From contig OY282432.1 in assembly GCA_958295985.1 (NCBI GenBank), forward strand, positions 682,001 to 746,000: 64,000 bases of DNA, in the 5' to 3' direction. This DNA comes from an uncultured Candidatus Binatia bacterium (GTDB taxonomy: Bacteria; Desulfobacterota; Binatia; UBA9968; JAJDTQ01). Position numbers and translations under genes: made by a program. Of this stretch, positions 1 to 9,692 are shown piece by piece (the stretch's first letter is position 1; each line of letters begins with the position of its first letter). The notes below the pieces were generated by a model. That model made no database searches, was not told the origin of the DNA, and saw only the letters and a list, made by a program, of their open reading frames with translations.

Positions 1-231
1 CATGGTGGTGGTCATCTGCCTGCCGATTTTCCGCGACCGCTCCACGAGCGCCTCCTCGGTGAAGGCAAACCGGAACAGCCCCCGGATCTTCCCGTCGATG
101 ACCCAGTTCTGCCGCTGCGTCCCGTCGTTCGGATCGAACAGCGAGGGCCGGTACTTCTGCTCCGAGGGCGTGAGATAGTCCCACGTCCGCGGGCTTTCAA
201 CTACGTGCGCGTCGGCGTCTACCCATCCCAT
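1..231 (-). CDS. Amidohydrolase (metal-dependent hydrolase), 5' part only
   Basis: The first 77 codons of a gene that runs off the left edge. The start ATG at 231 is preceded by a good ribosome site (GGAAGGAGAG on the minus strand). The N-terminus reads MGWVDADAHVVESPRTWDYL, the usual opening of amidohydrolase-2 (PF04909) TIM-barrel enzymes, where the DADAHVVE stretch holds the first metal-binding position. These enzymes hydrolyse or decarboxylate small acids with a bound divalent metal; the substrate here cannot be told from this fragment. It fits the aromatic-acid catabolism seen elsewhere in the window. A second in-frame-looking ATG at 226 is out of frame. Family call fairly sure, function unknown. 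Confidence 0.75.
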   Translation of the reverse strand, partial: MGWVDADAHVVESPRTWDYLTPSEQKYRPSLFDPNDGTQRQNWVIDGKIRGLFRFAFTEEALVERSRKIGRQMTTTM

Positions 232-462
232 TGGATCGCTCTCCTTCCGTCGATACCGTGGAATACGTTTCGAGATTATCCCGGTTGGAGCGGGCCAGTC
301 AACCGGATTCGCGCCGTGAACACGCGCACGGCGAGGCGCTGTCGGGACCGTCCCGGAGAGGGAATTTCCGGCGCGTTGGACTCCCGCGTGCCCTGACGGC
401 TCCCGACACTTGAGATTTGTGCGCCGCCACAATAAGGTCAGGTGCATGTATGGAGGACGACC

Positions 463-1926
463 ATGAGCAGCAAGGACATCACCTTCGTCGACACCACCCT
501 GCGTGACGGGCACCAGAGCCTGTGGGCGGAGAACATGACCACGGGCATGATGCTTTCGGTGGCCGGGCAGATGGATCGGGCCGGCTTCGAGGCCATGGAG
601 CTGATCTCCGGGTCACACCTCAAGAAGTGCGTGCGGGAGCTCAAGGAAGATCCGTGGGAACGGGTTCGGATGGTGGCTGAGCGCATTACCGAGACGCCGC
701 TCCGGGTCATCGCCGGCCGCGTCAATACGTTCGAGTTCAACCCGCTGTGCATGTACCGCCTGTTCATGGAGCGCATGGCCGCCAACGGCATCCGGGAGGC
801 GCGTATCTCCGAGGAGTGGAACGACCTCGCGGGATGGAAGCGCAAGGTGGAAGTCTCGCGGGAAGTCGGCATCAAGCCCATCATCAACATGATCTACTCG
901 GTGTCCCCCAAGCACACCGATGAATACTTCGCCGAAAAGACGCGCGAGGCGGCCTCCCTCGAGGTGCCGCTCATCTGTCTCAAGGATCCCGGCGGCCTGC
1001 TCACGCCGGAGCGCATGCGCACGCTGGTGCCGGTGATGTACGAGAACTGCAACGGCATCCCCATCGAGCTCCACACCCACTGCACCACCGGGCTGGGTCC
1101 CCTTTGCTGCCTGGAGGCCATGGACCTGGGGATCCGCAGCGTCAATACCGCGGTGCCGCCGTTGGCGGACAGCTCCTCCAACCCCAACGTCTTCAACGTG
1201 GCGCGCAACGCCCGCGCCCTGGGCTACAACCCGCTCGTGGACGAGTCTGTACTCGAACCCGTGGCCGGGCAGCTCACCACCATCGCCAGGCGCGAGGGCT
1301 TCCCCATCGGCAAGCCCGTGGAGTACGACTACGCCCAGTATCAGCACCAGGTGCCCGGCGGCATGCTCTCCAACCTCCAGCACCAGCTCGACAAGGTGCG
1401 GTTGGGGGACCGGTTCCCACACGCCCTGGAAGAGTCCATCCGCGTCCGGGCCGAGTTCGGCTATCCCATCATGGTGACGCCGCTGTCCCAGTTCGTGGGC
1501 AGCCAGGCGGCGCTGAACGTCATCGTGGGGGACCGCTACAAGGAGGTCACCGATCAGGTGATCCGCTATGCCCTGGGACGGGCCGGAGAGGAAGGCGGCC
1601 GGCTCATGGACCCCAACGTCAAGGACAAGATCCTCGACCGCCCCCGGGCCAGGGAGATCGCGGCGCAGGAGCCGGAGGAGACGCCCCTCTCCGAGATGCG
1701 CGCGAGGCTGGGAGGCGACGGGGTTTCGGACGAGGAGTTGCTGCTGCGCTGGCTGCTGAGCGAAGCCGAGATCGCGGAAATGCGCGCGGCCGCGCCGCCC
1801 CGGGCCTACGTCAGCACAAGCCCACCGCTGGTGGCGCTGGTGGAGCAACTCACGAAGAGGGCCGACCTCGGACACGTCAGCGTGAGCAAGGGCGACGTTT
1901 CCGTGACGCTGAACCGGACGGATTGA
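463..1926 (+). CDS. OadA/PycB-like carboxyltransferase-domain protein
   Basis: Predicted 487 aa. It resembles the carboxyltransferase subunit of oxaloacetate decarboxylase, transcarboxylase 5S and pyruvate carboxylase, which move carboxyl groups between biotin and a 2-oxo acid. Metal-site residues known for the family can be placed: D10 in [13 protein letters not shown]174 in CLKDPGG (the carbamylated lysine), H204 and H206 in [16 protein letters not shown] is also typical. The start at 463 is chosen over 442 because GGAGG lies six bases upstream. No biotin-attachment MKM motif follows; the last ~30 residues ([12 protein letters not shown] onward) look like the N-terminal segment of AccB instead. 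The next gene, pgi, overlaps its stop. The exact substrate is unknown, since a biotin carrier is not encoded nearby. Confidence 0.85.
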   Translation: MSSKDITFVDTTLRDGHQSLWAENMTTGMMLSVAGQMDRAGFEAMELISGSHLKKCVRELKEDPWERVRMVAERITETPLRVIAGRVNTFEFNPLCMYRLFMERMAANGIREARISEEWNDLAGWKRKVEVSREVGIKPIINMIYSVSPKHTDEYFAEKTREAASLEVPLICLKDPGGLLTPERMRTLVPVMYENCNGIPIELHTHCTTGLGPLCCLEAMDLGIRSVNTAVPPLADSSSNPNVFNVARNARALGYNPLVDESVLEPVAGQLTTIARREGFPIGKPVEYDYAQYQHQVPGGMLSNLQHQLDKVRLGDRFPHALEESIRVRAEFGYPIMVTPLSQFVGSQAALNVIVGDRYKEVTDQVIRYALGRAGEEGGRLMDPNVKDKILDRPRAREIAAQEPEETPLSEMRARLGGDGVSDEELLLRWLLSEAEIAEMRAAAPPRAYVSTSPPLVALVEQLTKRADLGHVSVSKGDVSVTLNRTD

Positions 1927-3572
1927 AACCGGAGGATACGACTATCGCCACTCATCGCCTGACCGGACTGCCGGCGTGGCAGAACCTCGCCGAACACTAC
2001 CGCACGCACAAGGACGTGCATCTGCGCACGCTGTTCGCGGAAGACGAGAGCCGCGGCGAGCGTTTCACCGTCGAGGACGCCGGGCTCTACCTCGACTACT
2101 CCAAGAACCGCATCACCGACGAGACCGTGAGCCTGCTGCTGGAGCTGGCGCGGGCCACGGGCCTGCGGGAACGCATCGACGCCATGTTCGGCGGCCACCG
2201 GATCAACGTCACCGAGGGGCGGCCGGTGCTGCACGTGGCGCTGCGGGCGCCCCGCGGCCAGAGCATCCCGGTGGACGGCCAGGACGTGGTGCCCGACGTG
2301 CACACGGTGCTGGACCGCATGTCGTCCTTCGCCGACCGGGTCCGCTCCGGCGAATGGAAGGGATACACCGGCAAACGCATCCGCAACGTCGTCAACATTG
2401 GCATCGGCGGCTCGGACCTGGGGCCGGTGATGACCTATGAGGCCCTCCGACACTACAGCGACCGGTCCCTCGACCTGGGCTTCGTCTCCAACGTGGACGC
2501 CACCGACTTCGCCGAGACCACTCGGGGGCTGGACCCGGCGGAGACCCTGTTCATCGTCAGCTCGAAGACCTTCACGACCCTGGAGACCTTGAAGAACGCA
2601 CATACGGCGAGGGAATGGTGCCTCGGCGCGCTCAAGGACGAGGCCGCGGTGGCCAGCCACTTCGTCGCGGTGTCCACGAACCACGAGGAGGTACGACGGT
2701 TCGGCATCGACACCGACAACATGTTCGGTTTCTGGGACTGGGTCGGGGGCCGGTACTCCTTCGACTCCGCCATCGGCCTGGCGCTGATGATCGCCGTCGG
2801 ACCGGCGAACTTCCGGGCCATGCTCGACGGCCTCCACGCCATGGACGAGCACTTCCGCACCGCGCCCTTCGAGCGCAACCTGCCCGTGCTGCTGGGTCTC
2901 CTGGGCATCTGGTACAACAACTTCTTCGGCGCCGAGACCCATTCCATCCTGCCCTACAGCCAGTATCTCTGGCGCCTTGGCGCCTATTGCCAGCAACTCG
3001 ACATGGAGAGCAACGGCAAGCACGTAACCCTGGACGGCGAGCCCGTGGATTACCAGACCGGCCCGATCATATGGGGACAACCCGGCACCAACGGCCAGCA
3101 CGCCTACTACCAGTTGATCCATCAGGGCACCAAGCTCATCCCCTGCGACTTCATCGGCTTCTGCCAGACCCTCAATCCCCTGGGAAACCACCACGACCTC
3201 CTGATGGCCAACCTTTTCGCCCAGACCGAGGCGCTGGCCTTCGGCAAGACCGCGGAGGAGGCGGCCGCCGAGGGCATGCCGGCCTTCCAGGTGCCGCACC
3301 GGACCTTCGAGGGCAACCGCCCCACCAACACGATCCTGGCGGAAAGACTGACCCCGGAAACCCTCGGCCGGATCATCGGCCTCTACGAACACAAGGTGTT
3401 CGTCCAAGGCTCCGTCTGGGGCATCAACTCCTTCGATCAGTGGGGCGTGGAGCTCGGCAAGGCCCTGGCCCAGCGCATCGTTCCAGAGCTGGAGAGCGAG
3501 CAGGAGCCGGCCCTGGACCACGACAGCTCCACCAACGCGCTGATCCGGCGCTACCGGCGCCAGAAAGCTTAG
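1923..3572 (+). CDS. pgi: Glucose-6-phosphate isomerase
   Basis: Predicted 549 aa, the same length as E. coli Pgi, to which it aligns along its whole length. It interconverts glucose 6-phosphate and fructose 6-phosphate in the cytoplasm. Visible family signatures are [54 protein letters not shown] and DQWGVELGK. The start is taken as TTG at 1923, inside the stop of the carboxyltransferase gene (TTGA), which implies translational coupling; no ATG or GTG lies before the conserved PAWQNL segment. GGAGG at 1931-1935 has no usable start behind it except a non-canonical ATC, so the start remains the only doubtful point. A longer reading frame upstream to 1104 is the shadow of the preceding gene. 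Confidence 0.97.
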   Translation: MKPEDTTIATHRLTGLPAWQNLAEHYRTHKDVHLRTLFAEDESRGERFTVEDAGLYLDYSKNRITDETVSLLLELARATGLRERIDAMFGGHRINVTEGRPVLHVALRAPRGQSIPVDGQDVVPDVHTVLDRMSSFADRVRSGEWKGYTGKRIRNVVNIGIGGSDLGPVMTYEALRHYSDRSLDLGFVSNVDATDFAETTRGLDPAETLFIVSSKTFTTLETLKNAHTAREWCLGALKDEAAVASHFVAVSTNHEEVRRFGIDTDNMFGFWDWVGGRYSFDSAIGLALMIAVGPANFRAMLDGLHAMDEHFRTAPFERNLPVLLGLLGIWYNNFFGAETHSILPYSQYLWRLGAYCQQLDMESNGKHVTLDGEPVDYQTGPIIWGQPGTNGQHAYYQLIHQGTKLIPCDFIGFCQTLNPLGNHHDLLMANLFAQTEALAFGKTAEEAAAEGMPAFQVPHRTFEGNRPTNTILAERLTPETLGRIIGLYEHKVFVQGSVWGINSFDQWGVELGKALAQRIVPELESEQEPALDHDSSTNALIRRYRRQKA

Positions 3573-3579
3573 TGATGGC

Positions 3580-4599
3580 GTGAAGGCCAGAGGCTTGGTT
3601 ACAGGCGACATGACGGCAAACCTGTCGCTCGACGCGTTCGTCCCCGAGGCGCTTCGACGTCTGGACGACCCGGCGCGCGACCTTCCGCGGCTTGCCAGAG
3701 ACCGATCCGCGATGGCGGCGATCGAAGCCGCTGTCGTTCAGGTTCCGACGAAACACCTGTTGCTCCTCGGAGACGCCCGGCGCGTCACGTTGCCCGCGGA
3801 GTCCGTCCACCTCGTGCTCACTTCTCCACCCTACTGGACCCTCAAGGAATACCGTCGAACCAGTGGCCAGTTAGGCTGGATCGAGGACTACGAGGAGTTC
3901 CTCGATCAACTCGACACGGTCTGGCGTATGGCGCACACCGCCCTGGTGCCCGGTGGACGGCTCATTTGCGTGGTGGGTGACGTCTGCCTTTCACGAAGGA
4001 AGAATCACGGCCGCCATACCGTCGTTCCACTACACGCTTCCATTCAGGAACGTTGCCGAAGGCTGGGATTCGACAATCTGGCTCCGATCATATGGAGCAA
4101 GATTGCCAACGCAACACACGAGATCGATCGTGGAACCGGCGGGTTCCTGGGCAAGCCTTACGAGCCCAACACCGTGATCAAAAACGACATCGAGTTTATC
4201 CTGATGCAGCGTAAAGGAGGCGGATACCGTAAACCGGCTCTTTCCTCGCGGGTCCTCAGCCTGCTGTCGGAGACCTGCTTCAAGAAGTTCTTTCGGCAGG
4301 TGTGGACCGATGTCCCGGGATCGTCCACCCGTAACCACCCGGCTCCCTTTCCGGTCGCGTTAGCCGGACGACTCATCCGGATGTTCAGTTTCGTCGGCGA
4401 TACAGTGCTCGATCCCTTCACCGGAACCGCATCCACGCAGGTTGCCGCCGCGGCCTGCGGCAGGAACAGCGTCGGCATCGAGGTCGACCCGGTATACTTC
4501 GAGCGGGGCCTCAAACGCCTGAGACACGAGACCGGTGGCCTGCTGGGCACCGGCGAAGTCCGCACCGGAGAGCCCTTCGATACTTTTTCGACACCTTGA
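3580..4599 (+). CDS. Solitary DNA methyltransferase (N4-C/N6-A, beta-type order)
   Basis: Up to 339 aa. The catalytic motif IV TSPPYW is at residues 81-86 and the AdoMet-binding motif I DPFTGT follows at 278-283, so motif IV precedes motif I as in beta-class amino-methyltransferases. SPPY is most often seen in N4-cytosine enzymes but also occurs in N6-adenine ones. NSVGIEVDPVYFERGLKRL is the usual tail after motif I. No restriction endonuclease lies beside it, so it is an orphan enzyme, possibly regulatory or a restriction-modification remnant. It starts eight bases after pgi. The GTG at 3580 or the ATG at 3610 could be the start; neither has a strong ribosome site. It lies two genes upstream of the sulfur-modification cluster. 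Confidence 0.9.
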   Translation: MKARGLVTGDMTANLSLDAFVPEALRRLDDPARDLPRLARDRSAMAAIEAAVVQVPTKHLLLLGDARRVTLPAESVHLVLTSPPYWTLKEYRRTSGQLGWIEDYEEFLDQLDTVWRMAHTALVPGGRLICVVGDVCLSRRKNHGRHTVVPLHASIQERCRRLGFDNLAPIIWSKIANATHEIDRGTGGFLGKPYEPNTVIKNDIEFILMQRKGGGYRKPALSSRVLSLLSETCFKKFFRQVWTDVPGSSTRNHPAPFPVALAGRLIRMFSFVGDTVLDPFTGTASTQVAAAACGRNSVGIEVDPVYFERGLKRLRHETGGLLGTGEVRTGEPFDTFSTP

Positions 4600-4725
4600 T
4601 CGAGCAATCGCAACCAGAAACCCCAACGCCATCCCTTCAAACCGTTGACGGGTGGCGGGATTTCAAACATCATCCTGGAACCTGACTCCGGACTCTCGAA
4701 CAATCACATCTCAATCCTCATGTCG

Positions 4726-5220
4726 TCAGGCACGCTTCTCGTCATCCGGTTGCACGAGATATAGAAGGGTGACTCCCAGGACGACGACCAAACGGAACGC
4801 GGCTTGTTGTCCGTTCCACGTGTCCGATTGCCACATCAGGAACCATTCCCCGCCGATGGTGATGAACCCGGAGAACCACAGGAGAATCCCCAAGGTCAGC
4901 CCGAGGATGGCGATGCCTTTGGTCCGATTGAAGTCCACCGGGTCATGGATGGAGCGGAACAGACGCCAGCCACCCAGCCAACACAGGACCGCGACCACCG
5001 CCTCTATCAGGATGATGAGACCATACAGCGTGTGATGAATGAAGGAGGAATCCAAGGCCCGCCACATACCTCGGTTATCGGGGAAGGTCGTGTCCATCTT
5101 GAGCACGTGGGCGACGAACTGATAGTTCGAGCCGTAATCGGTCACGTTGTTGAACACCACGAGTGAAGAGAACAACGCAACCGCCCAGACGAGGGCAATC
5201 TTCGAAGCTCTTGTGTACAT
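4726..5220 (-). CDS. DUF2165 small integral membrane protein
   Basis: Predicted 164 aa with four hydrophobic segments (about residues 7-25, 65-85, 103-122 and 138-157). The conserved block VVFNNVTDYGSNYQFVAHVL followed by KMDTTFPDN, a WRA motif and a histidine pair before the second membrane span marks the DUF2165 family (PF09933) of inner-membrane proteins, whose role is unknown. The start is supported by GGAGG eight bases upstream. It is convergent with the methyltransferase and divergent from dndA. Nothing in the context suggests that it belongs to the sulfur-modification cluster. Confidence 0.88.
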   Translation of the reverse strand: MYTRASKIALVWAVALFSSLVVFNNVTDYGSNYQFVAHVLKMDTTFPDNRGMWRALDSSFIHHTLYGLIILIEAVVAVLCWLGGWRLFRSIHDPVDFNRTKGIAILGLTLGILLWFSGFITIGGEWFLMWQSDTWNGQQAAFRLVVVLGVTLLYLVQPDDEKRA

Positions 5221-5452
5221 GATGAGACCTCCATGGCAGATTGAAGTTCAACGTCGCCTTTTGAGAAGTTTCGAGCCCATCCCACGATTCGCCAAGACTC
5301 ACTTCAGGACCCGCTGTGGCGCTACGCTCTCGGTCTGCGCCAGGAGACGCGGGGTTCCCGCCTCCGGTATTTCACCCATGAACGGGTCTGGAAGGGGAAC
5401 CGACAGATTCTCGACAGCTCGACGAAATTGGGCACTACCGGGTCCGGTTAAC

Positions 5453-5481
5453 GCGGTTGGCCCGGATTATGCTAGTATAAT
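5453..5481 (+). promoter_or_regulatory. Candidate sigma70-type promoter of the dndA operon
   Basis: A perfect TATAAT lies at 5476-5481, about 30 bases before the dndA start at 5510. A poor -35 match (CGGTTG, 5453-5458) sits 17 bases upstream. The TATAAT is conspicuous in this GC-rich context; the -35 part is weak. Confidence 0.45.
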
Positions 5482-5509
5482 CGCCTATGGCCTTCCGAGG
5501 GAGACCCTG

Positions 5510-6739
5510 ATGACCGACATGCCTCTCCTACAGGCCGACTCATCAATATCTTGTGCCATTTCCGGTCCGGCCACGCAGTGCGCGAATCGGGACGCCATCT
5601 ATCTCGATTACGCGGCGACGACGCCGGTGGACCCCGCGGTCGCTCGCACGATGAACGATTTCCTCACGGTGGACGGCGCCTTCGGGAATCCCGCGTCGGC
5701 AACTCATGCCTTCGGCCACGCGGCGTCGGAAGCTGTCGGGAGCGCCCGCCAGGAGGTCGCCTCGCTGCTGTTCTCGCAACCCGAAGAGATCATCTGGACT
5801 TCCGGCGCGACAGAAGCCATCAACCTCGCCCTGAAGGGTGCTGCTCTCGCTCGTCAGGAGTGCGGCGACCACATTGTGACGTCCGCGCTGGAACACCGGG
5901 CCGTCCTGGACTCGACTGCTTGGCTGGAGACGCAGGGATTTGCGACAACCCATGTCAAACCTGACGGCACCGGGACCATTACGGCAGAAAACCTCTCGAA
6001 AGCTTTGCGGCCGAGTACCATCGTGGTGTCCTTGATGCACGTGAACAACGAGACCGGAACCGTCACGGACATTGCCGCCCTGGAACCTCTCGTCCGCCAG
6101 TGCGGAGCCCTGCTTCACGTGGACGCGGTCCAGGGTGCGGCGCGGCTTTCTATGGAAGACATCGCGGCTGCCGATATGATATCCATCAGCGCGCACAAGA
6201 TGTACGGACCGAAGGGGGTCGGCGCACTCCGTGTTCGCGGGCGCCTCCGCGCCGAGTTGGTTCCTCAGATTCACGGAGGCGGGCAGGAACTAGGTCTGCG
6301 TTCGGGTACGCTTCCCACGCACCAGATCGCGGGCATGGGCCATGCCGCCAGACTCGTGCGGCAGCGCCGCACGACCGACGCGAAGCATGTTCGAGCACTG
6401 GACCGTCGGCTTTGTGCCCATGTTGACCGGATCGAGGGGGTCGAAGTCAACGGTGACCGGCAGCACCGTGTTCCCGGTATTCTCAGCGTCTCCTTTGCCG
6501 GCGTCGAAGCGGAAGCGCTGATGGTTGCTCTTGGCGGTGTCGCTATTTCTTCGGGCTCCGCCTGCACCTCAGCCGAGATCGAGCCATCGCACGTGCTGCT
6601 TGCCCTCGGCTACGATACGGACCGGGCTCTGTCCTCGGTACGGTTCAGCTTTGGCCGCTTTACGACGGCCAGGGAAATCGACCGCGCGGGACAGTTGGTC
6701 CGGAAAACGGTGACGGCCCTACGGAGGATCGGACGATGA
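5510..6739 (+). CDS. dndA: Cysteine desulfurase, DndA/IscS type
   Basis: Predicted 409 aa. A class V PLP aminotransferase-fold enzyme that takes sulfur from L-cysteine and holds it as a persulfide. The PLP lysine is K230 in SAHKMYGPKG, and the active-site cysteine is C352 in SSGSACTSAEIEPSHVLLALG; YLDYAATTPVDP and TSGATEAINLAL are also diagnostic. The start ATG at 5510 follows GAGGGAGA; the open frame upstream to 5147 has no family similarity. It overlaps the next gene by four bases (ATGA at 6736-6739). Because that neighbour is a DndC-type protein, the sulfur is probably destined for DNA, as with DndA in phosphorothioation systems; a housekeeping IscS role is possible, but no IscU or scaffold gene is near. 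Confidence 0.9.
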   Translation: MTDMPLLQADSSISCAISGPATQCANRDAIYLDYAATTPVDPAVARTMNDFLTVDGAFGNPASATHAFGHAASEAVGSARQEVASLLFSQPEEIIWTSGATEAINLALKGAALARQECGDHIVTSALEHRAVLDSTAWLETQGFATTHVKPDGTGTITAENLSKALRPSTIVVSLMHVNNETGTVTDIAALEPLVRQCGALLHVDAVQGAARLSMEDIAAADMISISAHKMYGPKGVGALRVRGRLRAELVPQIHGGGQELGLRSGTLPTHQIAGMGHAARLVRQRRTTDAKHVRALDRRLCAHVDRIEGVEVNGDRQHRVPGILSVSFAGVEAEALMVALGGVAISSGSACTSAEIEPSHVLLALGYDTDRALSSVRFSFGRFTTAREIDRAGQLVRKTVTALRRIGR

Positions 6740-7929
6740 CCGCATCCGCAGATCCGAACAACGCTATCGTGACCCTGCCGGACCGCCTCAAGGCCGTCCG
6801 GTGTGTGCTTCGGAAGGAATACGGCAAGAGGCACCGCCACCCGTGGGTCGTTGCCTACTCCGGCGGGAAAGACTCCACTCTCCTGCTTCAGTTGGTCTGG
6901 GAGACCGTCGCGGAGCTACCTGCCGAAGAGCGGAAACGGCCGGTGCTCGTCGTCGGAAACGACACCCTAGTCGAGTCGCCCCTGGTCATCCGCCATCTCC
7001 GGGACTCCTTGGAGATGATCGACAAGGCGGTGGACGAGAGCGGTCTACCCATCGAGACGCATATCACCGAACCCTGCATCGACCAGACCTTCTGGGTCAA
7101 CGTCATCGGTCGCGGGTATATTCCGCCGACGAGGAATTTTCGGTGGTGCACGGACAGGATGAAGATCTTGCCCACCACGCGGCTATTGGAACGGATGACG
7201 CAGGATACCAGAGGCTCCGTTCTCCTCGTGGGCACGCGCCGCGCTGAATCTCAGAACCGTCAACGGACGATGGACCGGCGGAAGGTCTCCGCCGATCGGA
7301 TGAATCCGCACGGCGCGGTGGATGGCTGTCGGATGTTCGCTCCGCTATCGGACTTGGACGACAACGACGTCTGGATGACGCTCATGCAGCGCAGACCCCC
7401 ATGGGGCGGGACTCACCGTCGCCTTATCACGCTCTACCGCAATGCCGGCGGCGGAGAATGTCCATTGGTGATGACCAGGGAGCAGGCGCCTTCGTGCGGC
7501 AGCTCGTCGCCCCGCTTCGGGTGCTGGACCTGCACGGTCGTGAAGAAGGATCGCAGCCTGCGCGGCCTGATCGATTCCGGGCATGCCGAGGCCGAGAAGA
7601 TGGAGGCTCTGTTCGATTTCCGAGAGTGGCTGATCACCCTCCGGGAAGACAACGCCAATCGCCTGCCGGTTCGGAGAGATGGGAACGCGAAGCAAAGGGA
7701 CGACGGTTCCCTCGTCTTCGGCCCCTTCACCTTGACAGTACGGCACGCGATACTCGAAAGGCTCCGCACCCTCGAAAAGCGGATTGGAGAATCGTTGATC
7801 TTACCTGCGGAAATCGACTCCATTGAAGACATCTGGTGGCGAGACGAAATCCGCGAAGACGCACGGCAAGCGCTCGAACGCAGTGTCTCCGAGACCACGG
7901 AACCGGACCCCGCCGGAGCCATGGCATGA
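6736..7929 (+). CDS. dndC: DndC-type DNA phosphorothioation protein (PAPS reductase family)
   Basis: Predicted 397 aa. It has the ATP-pyrophosphatase P-loop SGGKDS (residues 42-47) of PAPS reductases and DndC. Family features include NDTLVESPLVI, the FRWCTDRMK block, LLVGTRRAESQ and a late cysteine cluster (CPLVM... SCG... GCWTC TVVKKDRSL) that in DndC binds a 4Fe-4S cluster. DndC activates the DNA backbone with ATP so that sulfur from the desulfurase can replace a non-bridging oxygen. Here it is locked between dndA and the SspE-like gene by two ATGA overlaps, so the three are likely co-translated. BREX-associated PAPS reductases are an alternative family, but adjacency to a cysteine desulfurase favours DndC. 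Confidence 0.9.
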   Translation: MTASADPNNAIVTLPDRLKAVRCVLRKEYGKRHRHPWVVAYSGGKDSTLLLQLVWETVAELPAEERKRPVLVVGNDTLVESPLVIRHLRDSLEMIDKAVDESGLPIETHITEPCIDQTFWVNVIGRGYIPPTRNFRWCTDRMKILPTTRLLERMTQDTRGSVLLVGTRRAESQNRQRTMDRRKVSADRMNPHGAVDGCRMFAPLSDLDDNDVWMTLMQRRPPWGGTHRRLITLYRNAGGGECPLVMTREQAPSCGSSSPRFGCWTCTVVKKDRSLRGLIDSGHAEAEKMEALFDFREWLITLREDNANRLPVRRDGNAKQRDDGSLVFGPFTLTVRHAILERLRTLEKRIGESLILPAEIDSIEDIWWRDEIREDARQALERSVSETTEPDPAGAMA

Positions 7930-9692
7930 CCAAGGTCACTTCCCAAGTATATCTCGTCTCGGAGATCCTGTACTCCGGGCGCTTCGAAGTCCCTTGGCAC
8001 CAGCGCTATTATGATTGGAAGTGGGAACAGGTTGAGGAACTCCTCTCCGACCTCAAGGAGGCTCTCGACGCCAGCAAGACCTGCTATTTCCTCGGCTCCA
8101 TCATGCTGGTCAGGCCTTCGGCTGTCGCACCACGGACGATTAACGACGGTCAACAGCGCCTAATCACCCTGTCGCTGCTCATTGCAGCGTTTTGTAGACG
8201 GTTCGCGAGACAGCGGCCGCCGGACAGCGGCCGCGAGACTCTTGCGCTAAGAGCCTTGTTCGACCGCCCCGAAAACCAGACTTCGCAGCTAACGGACGCT
8301 TCGAGATACGATCCAAGGATAGATCCACCGAGGAGCGATAAGTCAAAATACGTCCAGATTGTCCGCGGACAGGACATTGGAACCAACGGATTGCTCACCA
8401 ATGCTTGGAACGGCATCGACATTTTTGTCGAAGCCATGAGCAGATCGACGATGGAGGACTTCTTCGATTTCCTCATGGAGAGGGTGGAAGTATCCGTACT
8501 CGATATACCAAGTGACGTCGACGCAAATTCCGTGTTCGAGGCGCTTAATGCACGCGGCAAACCTCTCGATGATGTCGATCTTATACGAAACCGGCTGTAT
8601 TCCTATTTTTCGGAACCAGACGATACGACGCGCCGTGAAACGGTACATCGCAATCTGGAGGACACTCGCGTAATCGGCGGCAACGCGAGTAAAGTGCAGG
8701 AATACTTTCGTTGCTATCTGCAATGCCGCTATGGCTATCTTCAAAAGACCCGTTTCTATCGGGATGCCCGGGCTCGTATCGAGAGGGCCGCGGGAAGCCC
8801 TGATCCCTCCGACTATATTTTTCGTCTTGTGGAGGGTTTGGGACGTAGAGAAAGCACCGAACTGTTCCGCACCATCACCTCTTCAAGGGTCAGCCCGAGT
8901 CTCGATCAGAATTTGCCTACGGGTCCGGGTAAGCGAAGCCTGACCGTCTTGTTGGGTGAATTACAGAGATACAAAGTATCACATCCCCTCGTATTCGCGC
9001 TGCTGTTTCGGCTCATTGCGGGAGCCGATGGCAATGAGAAGAGGAAAACCAAGCTCGTTGTCATACGCAGCTTGAAGAACCTCACGTCATTCGTTATGAG
9101 GACCGCGTTCATCGCTCCGAAATTCGAGCCTTCGAGATTTGAGGCCGCCTTCGCGAACTACGCCAAGGAGGTATTCGAAGGCTCCGATCTGGCGTCGCTC
9201 GAAATCATGGACGAACTGGAGAGCAACGACGAATGGAGCGTTATCAACAACTCTAATTTCGTGCAGCGTATGGCCGAAGTGGAGTTTCGCGATAACAAGA
9301 AGGCTCTTCGCTACCTCTTCGCTATAAATGCCAGAAACCAGGTAGGTTCTGACGCTTTACGAGAAGACAGGTGTAGCGTCGAGCATGTACTGCCACAGTC
9401 AGAAGTACACTGGAGGGGTTGGTCCGGGTTCAGGGAAAGCGATGCGGAGAAGTGGGTCTATCGGCCGGGTAACATGTTGGTGGTTCCGATAAGGGAAAAC
9501 CGGTCGAGTGCTGAATACAACCGCAGTTTCGCGGCCAAGAAACGTGCCTTCGCTGCTAGCACGCTGCTGATGCCACGAAACTTGGCCGCCGACTACGACG
9601 ACTGGACGCCCGATGCCGTCGATGAGCGGTCGCGAAGGCTGGCCAGAGAGGCCGCGGTGACATGGTCATTCTCTCTCAAGAAGGCGCGGTGA
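7926..9692 (+). CDS. SspE-like DUF262/DUF1524 protein, predicted sulfur-sensing effector nuclease
   Basis: Predicted 588 aa. The N-terminal DUF262 domain is shown by FEVPWHQRYYDW (residues 20-31) and the nucleotide-handling motif INDGQQRLITL (DGQQR at 74-78). The C-terminal part has a DUF1524/HNH-type block: CSVEHVLPQS near residues 483-492, then a YRPGNMLVVP segment and NRSSAEYNRSFAAKK. This two-domain layout is that of SspE, the effector of Ssp single-strand phosphorothioation defence, and of GmrSD type IV restriction enzymes. The start at 7926 overlaps the dndC stop by four bases. Linkage to dndA-dndC makes a sulfur-dependent restriction role more likely than a GmrSD-like one. GC is lower in the middle third than in flanking catabolic genes, in keeping with transfer. 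Confidence 0.85.
   Translation: MTKVTSQVYLVSEILYSGRFEVPWHQRYYDWKWEQVEELLSDLKEALDASKTCYFLGSIMLVRPSAVAPRTINDGQQRLITLSLLIAAFCRRFARQRPPDSGRETLALRALFDRPENQTSQLTDASRYDPRIDPPRSDKSKYVQIVRGQDIGTNGLLTNAWNGIDIFVEAMSRSTMEDFFDFLMERVEVSVLDIPSDVDANSVFEALNARGKPLDDVDLIRNRLYSYFSEPDDTTRRETVHRNLEDTRVIGGNASKVQEYFRCYLQCRYGYLQKTRFYRDARARIERAAGSPDPSDYIFRLVEGLGRRESTELFRTITSSRVSPSLDQNLPTGPGKRSLTVLLGELQRYKVSHPLVFALLFRLIAGADGNEKRKTKLVVIRSLKNLTSFVMRTAFIAPKFEPSRFEAAFANYAKEVFEGSDLASLEIMDELESNDEWSVINNSNFVQRMAEVEFRDNKKALRYLFAINARNQVGSDALREDRCSVEHVLPQSEVHWRGWSGFRESDAEKWVYRPGNMLVVPIRENRSSAEYNRSFAAKKRAFAASTLLMPRNLAADYDDWTPDAVDERSRRLAREAAVTWSFSLKKAR

Noticed and set aside
613..1875. A 420-codon minus-strand frame opposite the carboxyltransferase
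   Set aside because: His/Gly/Val-rich shadow with no motif; the plus strand carries the family residues.
4610..4665. A rho-independent terminator between the methyltransferase and the DUF2165 gene
   Set aside because: CGCCATCCC can pair with GGGTGGCG, but the loop is long, the stem has a bulge and no T-run follows on either strand.
5147..5509. An N-terminal extension of the cysteine desulfurase to 5147
   Set aside because: The extra 121 residues have no similarity to the family, and a TATAAT plus a good ribosome site lie between 5476 and 5510.
7926..9692. Reading the DGQQR motif as a DndB-type DGQHR protein
   Set aside because: The motif lies in a DUF262 context (P-x-x-QR-x-Y-x-W before it) with a DUF1524-like C-terminus, which is not the DndB layout.
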